Shown here piece by piece: positions 27,534 to 36,177 of a stretch of 64,000 nucleotides of DNA. The number at the start of each line of letters is the position of its first letter. Within the stretch, counting starts at the first letter, position 1. The stretch comes from Verrucomicrobiota bacterium (GTDB lineage Bacteria; Verrucomicrobiota; Verrucomicrobiia; Limisphaerales; UBA9464): positions 37,332-101,331 of the forward strand of contig CANIZL010000007.1 in NCBI GenBank assembly GCA_947471985.1, in the 5' to 3' direction. Below the pieces are notes generated by a model. The model saw only the letters and a program-made list of their open reading frames with translations. It was not told the origin of the DNA and searched no databases. Both the position numbers and the translations under genes were made by a program.

Positions 27534-28642
27534 ACCTCGAAGCACCCGAATCGTCGCCGAAAAAAACCGCGCCCGCTGGGTCTCCGACGGACCTGACGAC
27601 GGCGCTGATGGAAAAGGCGCGACAACTCGGCTTTGACGCCGTCGGCGTCACCTCGGCCGCCCCACCGGCTTCCGCCGAGCATTTCCGAACGGCGCTGGCG
27701 GAGGGCCGTCAGGGCGAAATGGGTTGGCTGACCCGCAGTGTGGACAAGCGCTCGGATCCCCAGTGCGTTCTGCCCGGGGCGCAAAGTATCGTCGTGCTCG
27801 CCATCAGCTACGCGCTGGAACCCGACACCCTGACGACCGATCCCATTCCGCCCCCGAACGCTGAACCGCGCGGCGTCGTGGCCCGCTATGCGCACTACGC
27901 CGACTACCATGATGTCCTCGCCGCCCCGCTGCGGGAACTCAGCGAATGGTTGGATCAACACGGGGGAAATGGCAGGCGTTCGTTGTGGTATGTCGACACC
28001 GGCCCCATACTCGAGCGGGATCTGGCCCAACGCGCCGGTGTGGGTTTTGTCGGCAAACACACGAATCTAATTTCGCGGCAGTTGGGAAATTGGTTCTTCC
28101 TGGCGGAGATCCTGACCACGGTTCCACTCACCCCCGGCCGACCCGCGACCAATCATTGCGGTCATTGCACCCGCTGCCTGACGGCCTGTCCCACCGCGGC
28201 CCTGACGGAACCATTCCGACTGGATGCCCGACGCTGCATTTCCTACCTGACCATCGAGCTCAAGGGCAGCATCCCGGAAGCCCTGCGGCCGCTCATCGGC
28301 AATCGCATCTACGGCTGCGATGATTGCCTGGCGGCCTGTCCCTGGAATCGATTTGCCCGGACGGGCCGCCTGATGAAAGCCGCCGCCCGCGATGACTTGG
28401 ATCAACCCCGGTTGCTGGAATTGCTGCGACTCGATGAGGCGACCTTCCGCAGCCGTTTTGCCGGCACCCCGCTCCTGCGCACCAAACGCCGCGGTCTACT
28501 GCGCAATGTCTGCGTAGCGTTGGGCAATACCGGAACACTCGAGGCCCTGCCCGCCCTGGATGTCGCAAGTCGGGATTCGGAACCCTTGATCGCCGAGCAC
28601 GCACAGTGGGCACGCAGCGAAATTCTCAGGCGCTGCGGTTAG
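27530..28642 (+). CDS. queG: Epoxyqueuosine reductase
   Basis: Reduces epoxyqueuosine to queuosine in tRNA using cobalamin and two 4Fe-4S clusters. The 370-residue protein has the conserved aspartate in YVDTGPILE (Asp156), the first cluster motif Cys210-x2-Cys213-x2-Cys216-x3-Cys220-Pro, the CISYLTIE motif and the second cluster YGCDDCLAACPWN (Cys263, 266, 270). A C-terminal HEAT-like helical part follows. The GTG at 27530 overlaps the pgpA stop by four bases. The N-terminus is about 20 residues longer than in E. coli; the internal ATG of MEKARQLG is an alternative start. Confidence 0.94.
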   Translation: MNLEAPESSPKKTAPAGSPTDLTTALMEKARQLGFDAVGVTSAAPPASAEHFRTALAEGRQGEMGWLTRSVDKRSDPQCVLPGAQSIVVLAISYALEPDTLTTDPIPPPNAEPRGVVARYAHYADYHDVLAAPLRELSEWLDQHGGNGRRSLWYVDTGPILERDLAQRAGVGFVGKHTNLISRQLGNWFFLAEILTTVPLTPGRPATNHCGHCTRCLTACPTAALTEPFRLDARRCISYLTIELKGSIPEALRPLIGNRIYGCDDCLAACPWNRFARTGRLMKAAARDDLDQPRLLELLRLDEATFRSRFAGTPLLRTKRRGLLRNVCVALGNTGTLEALPALDVASRDSEPLIAEHAQWARSEILRRCG

Positions 28643-28684
28643 GGGCCAATCCCACCACGGATAAACCCGCACGGCCCGGCGCGC

Positions 28685-30013
28685 CTACGACGTTCCCGAC
28701 CGGCGTCCCAGGCCAGCCAGCCAGGCGTCAATCGCGCGCACGGCGCGTCCAAGGCCATCTTCTTGCGTAATTTGTTGTGACAGGACCTGGCGGCGCTCGC
28801 GAAGAGCCGGGGATTGCAGCGCGTCGGCCAGCACAACCGACAGACGATCCGCCGTCAGATCTTCTCGAAGGAGCGGTGCCGGAGCGGCGCCGATGGCGTG
28901 CAGACGCCACGCCCAAAAACGTTGTTCGCCCGAGGAGGGAATCGTGACGGACGGCGTTCCCGCCCGCAGCACTTCGGCCAGGGTTCCCGCGCCACCGTGA
29001 TGGATCAACAGGGCCGCGCGCGGCAGCAACCAGGATAGGGGTACGAATTCCGCGCGATGAAAATCATCGCCGGCGAGCGGGGCCATCTCCGGCAGCCAGC
29101 CCGAGAGCACCAACAACCGCCGCCCCTGCCGTTGCGCCGCCGCCCGCGCCAGGCTCAGCAGTTGGTCGGATTGTCGATCCACCAAGCTGCCAAATCCCAG
29201 CACCACCGGGGCCTCACCGGCCGCCAGAAAGCGCTGCAAATCCTCCGGCGGCTGCCATTCCGGAACCGCTTCGGTAAACCAAAAACCCGTCACCTGCACA
29301 TCCGCGGGCCAATCCGTCGGCTTCGGCAAGACCGTCGGACTGAAGCCGTAGAAACACGGCACGGGCGGCGCCACCCCGCGCACCGGTCGACCCCGCAAAT
29401 TCAGCGGACCCAACTTCAGCGCCGCCCGCCAGTCGTTCACCCACGTGCGTTCCCGGCGCCAGAAATGTTGCCCCACCAGCCAGTGCGTCAGCCGATTGAG
29501 GGGTCCGCCGAGGGACCGATGACATCGGGTCAGCTGATTCGGGAAGGCGCCCGTGGCATGCAGCGGATACAATCCCAGCTGGGCAAAAGGAATCCCCGCC
29601 CCTTCGGCCGCATGCCGCATCAGTCCGTAGCCCGAAAGCAGTACATCGTGTTCGCGGGCGAGTTGGACGAGGTGATCCAACGGCCCGCGATCCGGCGCAC
29701 CCACCGGGGCAAAATGCGCCAGCAGCCGACCCAAACGTCCACGCCGGGCCTTATCGTGCTGGACCGACTGCAATTGTTTGCGGGGATCCGCCGCCGCGTG
29801 TTCGGCAAACGTCAACCCGGCCGCTTCAATCCGGGCTTGATACGATCCGTGGGTCGTCACCGTCACGGCATGGCCCAGCGACCGCAGGCGCTGTCCCAGG
29901 GCAATCACCGGCAGCAAATCCCCCAGCGTGCCGACAGTGAACAACAGGATACGCCGGGAAGGGCCCGGCTCCCGCGCGGCCGGCGGGGCGGACGGTGTCG
30001 GAGAATTCGTCAT
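28685..30013 (-). CDS. Family 1 (UGT/MurG-like) glycosyltransferase
   Basis: A 442-residue enzyme with the GT-B fold of sterol/macrolide glucosyltransferases. N-terminal motif: ILLFTVGTLGDLLPVIALG. C-terminal donor-binding motifs: VLGFGSLVDRQSD, and LLIHHGGAGTLAEVLRAGTP around residue 335, the UGT signature. It should transfer a sugar from a nucleotide donor to a lipid or small molecule; neither is known. The methyltransferase gene at 30036 ends 22 bases upstream on the same strand, so they may share a transcript. Confidence 0.83.
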   Translation of the reverse strand: MTNSPTPSAPPAAREPGPSRRILLFTVGTLGDLLPVIALGQRLRSLGHAVTVTTHGSYQARIEAAGLTFAEHAAADPRKQLQSVQHDKARRGRLGRLLAHFAPVGAPDRGPLDHLVQLAREHDVLLSGYGLMRHAAEGAGIPFAQLGLYPLHATGAFPNQLTRCHRSLGGPLNRLTHWLVGQHFWRRERTWVNDWRAALKLGPLNLRGRPVRGVAPPVPCFYGFSPTVLPKPTDWPADVQVTGFWFTEAVPEWQPPEDLQRFLAAGEAPVVLGFGSLVDRQSDQLLSLARAAAQRQGRRLLVLSGWLPEMAPLAGDDFHRAEFVPLSWLLPRAALLIHHGGAGTLAEVLRAGTPSVTIPSSGEQRFWAWRLHAIGAAPAPLLREDLTADRLSVVLADALQSPALRERRQVLSQQITQEDGLGRAVRAIDAWLAGLGRRSGTS

Positions 30014-30035
30014 GCGCCGGTTTCCTCCCTGCGCT

Positions 30036-30725
30036 TTAGCGGATGCCCAGATACTTTTGGACCCGGATCTTGAAGCTCCCGGGAATCATCCCAAATACCC
30101 CGCTGCGCCGCAGCAAGTGCACCGGACCGGACCACCAGGGGCGTCCGACCGACGCTTCATCGGTGCCCAACAGTCGACGCCCCTTCACCATCGAGTGCAG
30201 CGCCAATTGCGAGAGATCCGCCTCCCGAAAATCCAACGGCTTGCGGGCCCGCAGGAACACCCCGGTCTGGTCGGGATCCGGCCGGAGATCGTCGATGGTG
30301 AAGTCGGCGAAAATGGCCCGCATATCCGCCACTTCGTACCGCCAAAAATCATGAGGAAAGCCGTGGTACGGAAATCCCAAACTTCGCGTGGTCAGGACCA
30401 GCAAGCCCCCCGGCCGCAGCACCTGCTTCAAATTGCTGACCACCCGGCGCCAATCCCGCACGTGCTCCATCATCTCCGTCGTGACCACCACTTCGAAGCG
30501 CTCGCTGCCGAATCGGGCCACCAAATCCCCCGCATCACACACCTCATCCACTCCGGGGCCGCTGATGATGTCCACCCCCAGATAGGAACCGGGTTGATCC
30601 GCCTCGATATAGCGGCGCAGACTCCCGTTCACGTCGAGCGAGCCCACCTCGATCACCGAACGCCCGCGAACGTCCTCCGGTCGGAGAACTTCCCGACCGA
30701 ATTTAATGACCGAGGAATGGCTCAA
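30036..30725 (-). CDS. SAM-dependent methyltransferase (class I)
   Basis: A 229-residue Rossmann-fold methyltransferase: motif I VIEVGSLDVNGSL near residue 24, acidic YLGVDII, and VVVTTEMMEHVRDW with KQVLRPGGLLVLTT downstream. It resembles the methyltransferases of glycan and cell-surface clusters, which agrees with the glycosyltransferase gene that follows. The only usable start is TTG 30725, 28 bases after the serA stop. The acceptor is unknown. The C-terminal 60 residues are not conserved motifs I recognise. Confidence 0.8.
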   Translation of the reverse strand: MSHSSVIKFGREVLRPEDVRGRSVIEVGSLDVNGSLRRYIEADQPGSYLGVDIISGPGVDEVCDAGDLVARFGSERFEVVVTTEMMEHVRDWRRVVSNLKQVLRPGGLLVLTTRSLGFPYHGFPHDFWRYEVADMRAIFADFTIDDLRPDPDQTGVFLRARKPLDFREADLSQLALHSMVKGRRLLGTDEASVGRPWWSGPVHLLRRSGVFGMIPGSFKIRVQKYLGIR

Positions 30726-30753
30726 GCTGGTAGCGGGTTTACCAAACGGGGAC

Positions 30754-32352
30754 TCAGAGCGTCACCACTTGAACGTTGGTGATGGCGCCGTCGGCCCGGA
30801 GTTCGTCCAGACACGCCGCCGGCGGCACGCTGTCGAGCGTCAGGGCCGTCAAGGCCTGTCCGCCCACGGCCTCGCGGCCCAGGCTCATGCTGGCGATATT
30901 CACCTGGTGACGGGCCAGCACCGTGCCGACTTTGCCGACGATACCGGGAATGTCGCGATTGTTCAGCAGCAGGACGATGCCCTGCGTGGGAATCTCCACC
31001 GGGGTGCTCGACAGCCGGACGATGCGTGGATTGGTCGGTGAACCAAAGAACGTGCCCCCGGCCGACGCCACCTTCTGGCCGCCGCGAAACAGCTGCACAT
31101 GCAGCCATTCGTTGTAGGTGACGGGCTCGTCGGATTTCTTCTCCTCGACCGTGATGCCCGCCGCCTGCGTAACCGCGCGGACATTCACCGGGTTCACCCC
31201 GTGACTTCCGATGGCGAGAAGGTACCCGGAAAGAATCGCCCGGGTGACCGGGTCGGTGGCGGGCAGTTCGTTGGCCTTGCCGCCAAACGTCACATAAACC
31301 CGGTCCACACCCACGGGCGCCACCTGGGCCAGCAGCTTGCCGAGTTTTTCTCCGAGGCCGACGTAGGGTTTAACCAGCTCAAAGGTTTTCGCGTCCACTC
31401 CGGGCAGGTTCACCGAATTCCGGACCTCACCCGTCAGCAGGTAACCGGTGATGATCTCCGCGACTTCCAAGCCGCACTTTTCCTGCGCTTCCTCGGTGCT
31501 GGCGCCGAGATGAGGCGTCAATACCACGTTGGTGAGCGCGCGGAACTTGTGATCCGCCGGCAGGGGCTCGGTGACGAACACGTCCAAGGCCGCACCGGCC
31601 ACGCGGCCGGATTCCAGGGCCGCCGCCAGATCGGCCTCATTGACGATCTCGCCGCGGGCGCAGTTTACGAGACGCACGCCGGGCTTCATTTTAGCGATGC
31701 TTTCCGCATTGATCATCCCGCGCGTCTCCGCCGTGACCGGCAAATGCACCGTGATGAAGTCCGCCTGGCGGTACACCGCATCCGGATCGCTCGCGCCTTC
31801 AAATCCCAAGGCCTTGGCCCGGGCATCCGAGAGAAAGGGATCGTAAGCCACCACGCGCATGCCGAAGGCCAGAGCCCGCTTCCCGACCTCGGTACCAATC
31901 CGGCCCGCGCCCAGAATGCCCAGGGTCTTGCCGGCGATCTCGGTGCCTTGAAACGCCTTTCGATCCCATTTACCGGCGATCATGGTGGCATGTGCCGCGG
32001 GGATCTTGCGCGCCAGGGCGCCCAGCATGAAGAAGGTCAATTCCGCCGTGGTCACCGTGTTGCCACCGGGGGTGTTCATCACCACCACACCCCGGGCGGT
32101 CGCGGCTTCGACGTCCACATTGTCCACACCGACGCCGGCGCGGCCGACGACCCGCAACTTCGGCGCCGCCTCCATGAGCTTGCGCGTCACCTTGGTCTCT
32201 GAACGCACCACCATGGCATCGACGTCCGCCACCAGCGGAAGCAGTTCGGCCTCGGTGAGCCGCTTGGGCAGCACCGTGACCTTGAATTCGGGTCGGGCCT
32301 GGAAATAGGCTATGCCGCGGGGAGAGATCGGATCACAAACCAATACGTGCAT
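30754..32352 (-). CDS. serA: D-3-phosphoglycerate dehydrogenase (long form with ACT domain)
   Basis: First step of serine synthesis: 3-phosphoglycerate to 3-phosphohydroxypyruvate with NAD. The 532-residue length is that of the long form: substrate domain, NAD domain with LGILGAGRIG (144-153), intervening domain (about 320-450) and a C-terminal ACT domain (VLLLNNRDIPGIVGKVGTVL) that may bind serine as inhibitor. The catalytic set is Arg233, Glu262 and His281 (in TPHLGASTEEAQ). It probably leads a transcript with the methyltransferase and glycosyltransferase genes. Confidence 0.95.
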   Translation of the reverse strand: MHVLVCDPISPRGIAYFQARPEFKVTVLPKRLTEAELLPLVADVDAMVVRSETKVTRKLMEAAPKLRVVGRAGVGVDNVDVEAATARGVVVMNTPGGNTVTTAELTFFMLGALARKIPAAHATMIAGKWDRKAFQGTEIAGKTLGILGAGRIGTEVGKRALAFGMRVVAYDPFLSDARAKALGFEGASDPDAVYRQADFITVHLPVTAETRGMINAESIAKMKPGVRLVNCARGEIVNEADLAAALESGRVAGAALDVFVTEPLPADHKFRALTNVVLTPHLGASTEEAQEKCGLEVAEIITGYLLTGEVRNSVNLPGVDAKTFELVKPYVGLGEKLGKLLAQVAPVGVDRVYVTFGGKANELPATDPVTRAILSGYLLAIGSHGVNPVNVRAVTQAAGITVEEKKSDEPVTYNEWLHVQLFRGGQKVASAGGTFFGSPTNPRIVRLSSTPVEIPTQGIVLLLNNRDIPGIVGKVGTVLARHQVNIASMSLGREAVGGQALTALTLDSVPPAACLDELRADGAITNVQVVTL

Positions 32353-32471
32353 AAACAGGGGCGGACGCTAGCAACCCACCCCCGTGGGTCAAACCCGGGC
32401 GCAGGCGATTCGGTGACGATGGCCCGGGGGCGGTAGCGGCCCAAAGAGCCGGTTACCGCCCCCCCCGCCGA

Positions 32472-35400
32472 TCATTTGGGCCGATGAAACAGGCGCCACT
32501 GCGAGCTTTCCTGGAACGACAGCCGGCCCGGCACCGAGTGCGACGTCTGCTTTTCCGCCAGCAAAGCGTCCACGGCCACCGCCGACCAGTCCGAGAGTTT
32601 GAAGATTTGCAATCCCCCGGAATCGAACGGCTCGATTTCCGCCTGATGCGCCTGACCAAAACCGGCCGCCCAGAGGTTGAGATCCACCGAACCCGCCGCC
32701 CCGCATAGAATGGTGTGATGCTCGCGGGCATCCGGGAGAAACGGATTTATGCGGAGTTGCAGGCGCTTGAAGTCCGGCTTCAGACGATGCCGGCTGCGCA
32801 GGTTGAAACTCAAGTCGAGATCCGCCGACCCGGCCCCGGACGACGGATGCGATCCCGCGTACACACACGGAGACGGAACATTCGCCCACGTGGCGGAAGT
32901 AATATCGATCGGGCCTTTTTCAAAAGCACTCTCCAAGAGGTTGGCGGCGGTCAATCGGTAATGAATCGGCACCACGCCGCGCACGCGCGTGGTCCCGGTG
33001 CCGAGGTCGTTGGCCGCCTGAAGTTCGCTCACCAGCTCCATTTCAAACCCCGCACAGGCCTCGACCTCCTGCTGCCAGTGACTGCGCTGGGCGGAGGAGG
33101 AACCGGCGCGCCAGGGCGACAACTGAATCGTCTGCCCCCACTTCACCAGCTTCCGCAAGCCGTCGAGATCGTGATGGCGACACGTCCGCGCCGCGCGTTC
33201 CAGCGCCGCGGTCAGGGCCGCATTGGACAGCTGGAATCCCTGGCTGAGCTCGGAAGCCAATTGTTCCAGCCGTTCCTGCATGTTGGCGAAATCCCGCCAA
33301 ACAATGAATTCCGCGAGGGCCCGGTCGAGCTGGTCGTCATTCGCCGCAGCCAAGCGCAATTGGGGCGCAATCCGCTCGACAAAGTACGCCCGCAAATACT
33401 CCAGATCCACGTCCGCCCCGCCCGCGGCAATTCCGGCGCGACGCAACTGCAGCAGCGCCATCCCCTGCGTCCATTGGTCGCCCAGATCCGTGGGTGGATG
33501 CGCACTCCAACCGGCCGGACCGCCGGCCGGCACGGCCACCAGGCCGTAGCCCGCCAACTCCGGCGCCGTCAGCCGCGCGATGCCGTTGCTGACGACCGTG
33601 GGCAAAAGGTGCGTCTCCGCGCCGCGCCACCCCCAGCCCAATCCGGCCGTGCCGACGGGAAGCGGGCCGGCGGGCCGGCGCACGGTCAGCGTGGCCGGCG
33701 CGAGCAATTGCAGGCCCGTGGGCTCAATCTGCACGCCCGCCAATGGGGTCGATCCCGCCGGCAAATTGGTCGGAAGCGCCGCCCGCAGAGTGATCTCTTC
33801 GAAGCCGATGATCGCTCCCGGCGGAATTTCCAACCGATAGTTCCAGCCGGCCCCATCGGTTACTTCCAGCTGGCCGCCACTGTTGCGAACCAGCGCCCGC
33901 GCCACGTTACTAAAATTGGTGTGGGCCGCCACCCCCGACGTCCAGGGTGCCGGCACCTGTTCGGGCAAAGCCGGCCGCCAACGGTAAAAGGAAGCGGTAA
34001 ACCCATAACCGTCGTTGGTATGACGGACGACACCCGCCACCGGCGGCACCACCGCAACCGACACCCACGACGACAAATCCGCCGAAACCTGCAACACCGC
34101 CGGAACGGTGGCGGCCCCGGTCAGTACGAGCGGCTCGGCCAGCGTGTTGTTCGGCGGTTCGGTTTCCATCGGCCAAACCGCCACCGGTGGATTCGTCGCG
34201 CCACCGCCGCCACCGTTGAGGGGATAGTGGGTAATCTGGGCGAGCGCCGAAACCCCGCGCCGCGCCCCCAACCGAACGGTGGAATCCAGCACCCGATACT
34301 GCGCAAGACGCACCGTATACGCGCCGGCGGCGGACAGAATTCCGGACGGCACCACCGCACTCGTCGCCTTCGCCGGCAGCAGGCGCTCCGCACAGGCATC
34401 CGGGACGCGATAGACCACTTTTTCCGCCGGGGTGCCTTCGCCCGAAACAATCGTCAACTGCGTCACAATTTCTCCCACGTCCGCCGGCAGCGCCGCCCAG
34501 GAAATCAGCAGTCCCCCGGCGGGCGATTGCCCATCGGTGGGCACCACCGAGGTAAACAGCGGTACCGGCGGATACCCGGTCGTCGCCAGATGCACCACCG
34601 CCGTATTGAGAATCGTGGCGACATTCTGGGCCCGCTCCTGAAAGGCGTAGGCGGTGGCGGGATAGGCCGTATCCAGCAACTCGCGGGACGTAAAATCCTG
34701 TTGGAAAGTGGCGAAACCGGGCGCCGGATAAATAAACGCCTGGAGTTTCCGCGGCGGGGGCGCGGGGGCCGCTGGAAACTCCAGCGTGACCAGGTGATTG
34801 GAAATACTCAGGGGATTCGGCGCCCCGACAAAGGCCGTCAACCGCGCCGCATTGCTCAGCACCAACCCCGGGACACCTCCGAAATTCTGCTGGTAATGCA
34901 CTTCTTTGAACACGCCAAACCCGGCCGCCTCGACCGGCGTCGCTCCCGGACAGCCGTCCACCGGCACACCGGGCATTTTGAAATTCCCCGTCACGGGCGC
35001 CCCCGCCAGCCGGTTCCCGGCCACATCCCGCAGGAGGTTCGCTTCCGCGCCCGCCGGGTTGAGGGTCCAGTCCACGCGTTCACCCGAGGGAAAATTTCCC
35101 GCGTAGGTCGCCATCAGGGAGCGGTTTTGATCGAACCACAGATACGTCAATTTGTTGGTGTCGATATTCGCGCTCCAGGCGATGGCCATCTTCGTGGGGT
35201 CCATCGCTTCGCTGAACAGCCATCCCATGGGCGACGTCGCCACTGTGTTGGTCTGCCCATTCGCCGGCGCCGAAAGCACCATCGTCGGCGGGGTGGTATC
35301 GGTGGGGGCTCCTCCGACGGTGGTGATCGAGGCCTCGGTGCGGGCGGCAAAGAGTCCAAACGCCGGCAGCAGCCCGCTCACATCCTGCACCCCGATCCGG

Positions 35401-36035
35401 CGAAACTCCACGGACAGGGTCACCGTCTGATTCGGCGGCAGGGTGTCCTCCGGTACGGATTCCTCCGTCGCCTCACCGCCCAAATCAGCGGCGTAAAGCT
35501 CCGTGGTGCCCGACCTCAGGCGCAGGGCAATGACATCCCCCTCCACCCTCGGCCCCGGCCAGGCCGTCCAGGCCACCGTCACCGGCCCCTGCACCGCCCA
35601 AGGCTTGGCCAGCACCGCCGGCGCCAACTGGGGCGCGGCCGGATAGGCATCGACCGGCAGCGTCAGCGATCCACTGAACGGAAAGCCCCCCGCCGTGACG
35701 GAAACGGTATACGGGCCCGGACCAAACGTCTGATTCAAGGCCGCCGCCGTCGCGGTGTGCTCCTCGACAATGAACTGGTCCACGTCCGCCCGATAAACGG
35801 GCACCCGCTTGGCACCGCTCGCCGTGGTCAGCGAGAGATTTTGGAAAATCCCCGCGCCGCCGTCGCCGGGAGCCACGCCGAGAAAGGTATAACCCGCCGA
35901 AACCGGCACACCCGCGGCCGCTTGCGTGTAGTCCGCCCGCTTGGTCAGCGTGATTTGAAACTGGGCGGTCGCCCGCGGAAGCCAACCTCCCAACGCCAGC
36001 AGCAGCCCGGTCGTACGAATCAATGTAGTTGTCAC
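32472..36035 (-). CDS. Large secreted protein with bacterial Ig-like domain, function unknown
   Basis: A 1187-residue exported protein with a signal peptide ending near ATAQ (residue 25). Around residue 245, DTTPPTMVLSAPANGQTNT with LFSEAMDP two lines later is a bacterial Ig-like (SbsA-type) domain. A central W-rich region includes VSADLSSW ... SFYRW, similar to the C-terminal signature of other surface proteins here. About residues 740-860 resemble a ZU5-like strand domain (LEIPPGAIIGFEEITLR). The C-terminal 250 residues are helical and polar, without recognisable motifs. A long open frame on the opposite strand is a GC artefact. Divergent from the kinase gene. Confidence 0.72.
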   Translation of the reverse strand: MTTTLIRTTGLLLALGGWLPRATAQFQITLTKRADYTQAAAGVPVSAGYTFLGVAPGDGGAGIFQNLSLTTASGAKRVPVYRADVDQFIVEEHTATAAALNQTFGPGPYTVSVTAGGFPFSGSLTLPVDAYPAAPQLAPAVLAKPWAVQGPVTVAWTAWPGPRVEGDVIALRLRSGTTELYAADLGGEATEESVPEDTLPPNQTVTLSVEFRRIGVQDVSGLLPAFGLFAARTEASITTVGGAPTDTTPPTMVLSAPANGQTNTVATSPMGWLFSEAMDPTKMAIAWSANIDTNKLTYLWFDQNRSLMATYAGNFPSGERVDWTLNPAGAEANLLRDVAGNRLAGAPVTGNFKMPGVPVDGCPGATPVEAAGFGVFKEVHYQQNFGGVPGLVLSNAARLTAFVGAPNPLSISNHLVTLEFPAAPAPPPRKLQAFIYPAPGFATFQQDFTSRELLDTAYPATAYAFQERAQNVATILNTAVVHLATTGYPPVPLFTSVVPTDGQSPAGGLLISWAALPADVGEIVTQLTIVSGEGTPAEKVVYRVPDACAERLLPAKATSAVVPSGILSAAGAYTVRLAQYRVLDSTVRLGARRGVSALAQITHYPLNGGGGGATNPPVAVWPMETEPPNNTLAEPLVLTGAATVPAVLQVSADLSSWVSVAVVPPVAGVVRHTNDGYGFTASFYRWRPALPEQVPAPWTSGVAAHTNFSNVARALVRNSGGQLEVTDGAGWNYRLEIPPGAIIGFEEITLRAALPTNLPAGSTPLAGVQIEPTGLQLLAPATLTVRRPAGPLPVGTAGLGWGWRGAETHLLPTVVSNGIARLTAPELAGYGLVAVPAGGPAGWSAHPPTDLGDQWTQGMALLQLRRAGIAAGGADVDLEYLRAYFVERIAPQLRLAAANDDQLDRALAEFIVWRDFANMQERLEQLASELSQGFQLSNAALTAALERAARTCRHHDLDGLRKLVKWGQTIQLSPWRAGSSSAQRSHWQQEVEACAGFEMELVSELQAANDLGTGTTRVRGVVPIHYRLTAANLLESAFEKGPIDITSATWANVPSPCVYAGSHPSSGAGSADLDLSFNLRSRHRLKPDFKRLQLRINPFLPDAREHHTILCGAAGSVDLNLWAAGFGQAHQAEIEPFDSGGLQIFKLSDWSAVAVDALLAEKQTSHSVPGRLSFQESSQWRLFHRPK

Positions 36036-36177
36036 CTCCGTCGATTCGTCGGCGGAACGGGAGACTTTTCAAACAAATTCATCCACCCGTCATCCAGCCC
36101 GCCGCCATCCACTCGGTCCTCCGGAATGCCCGAATTGAATTGGCGCGACGATCTCGCGCCGGGGAGACTTCCCACCC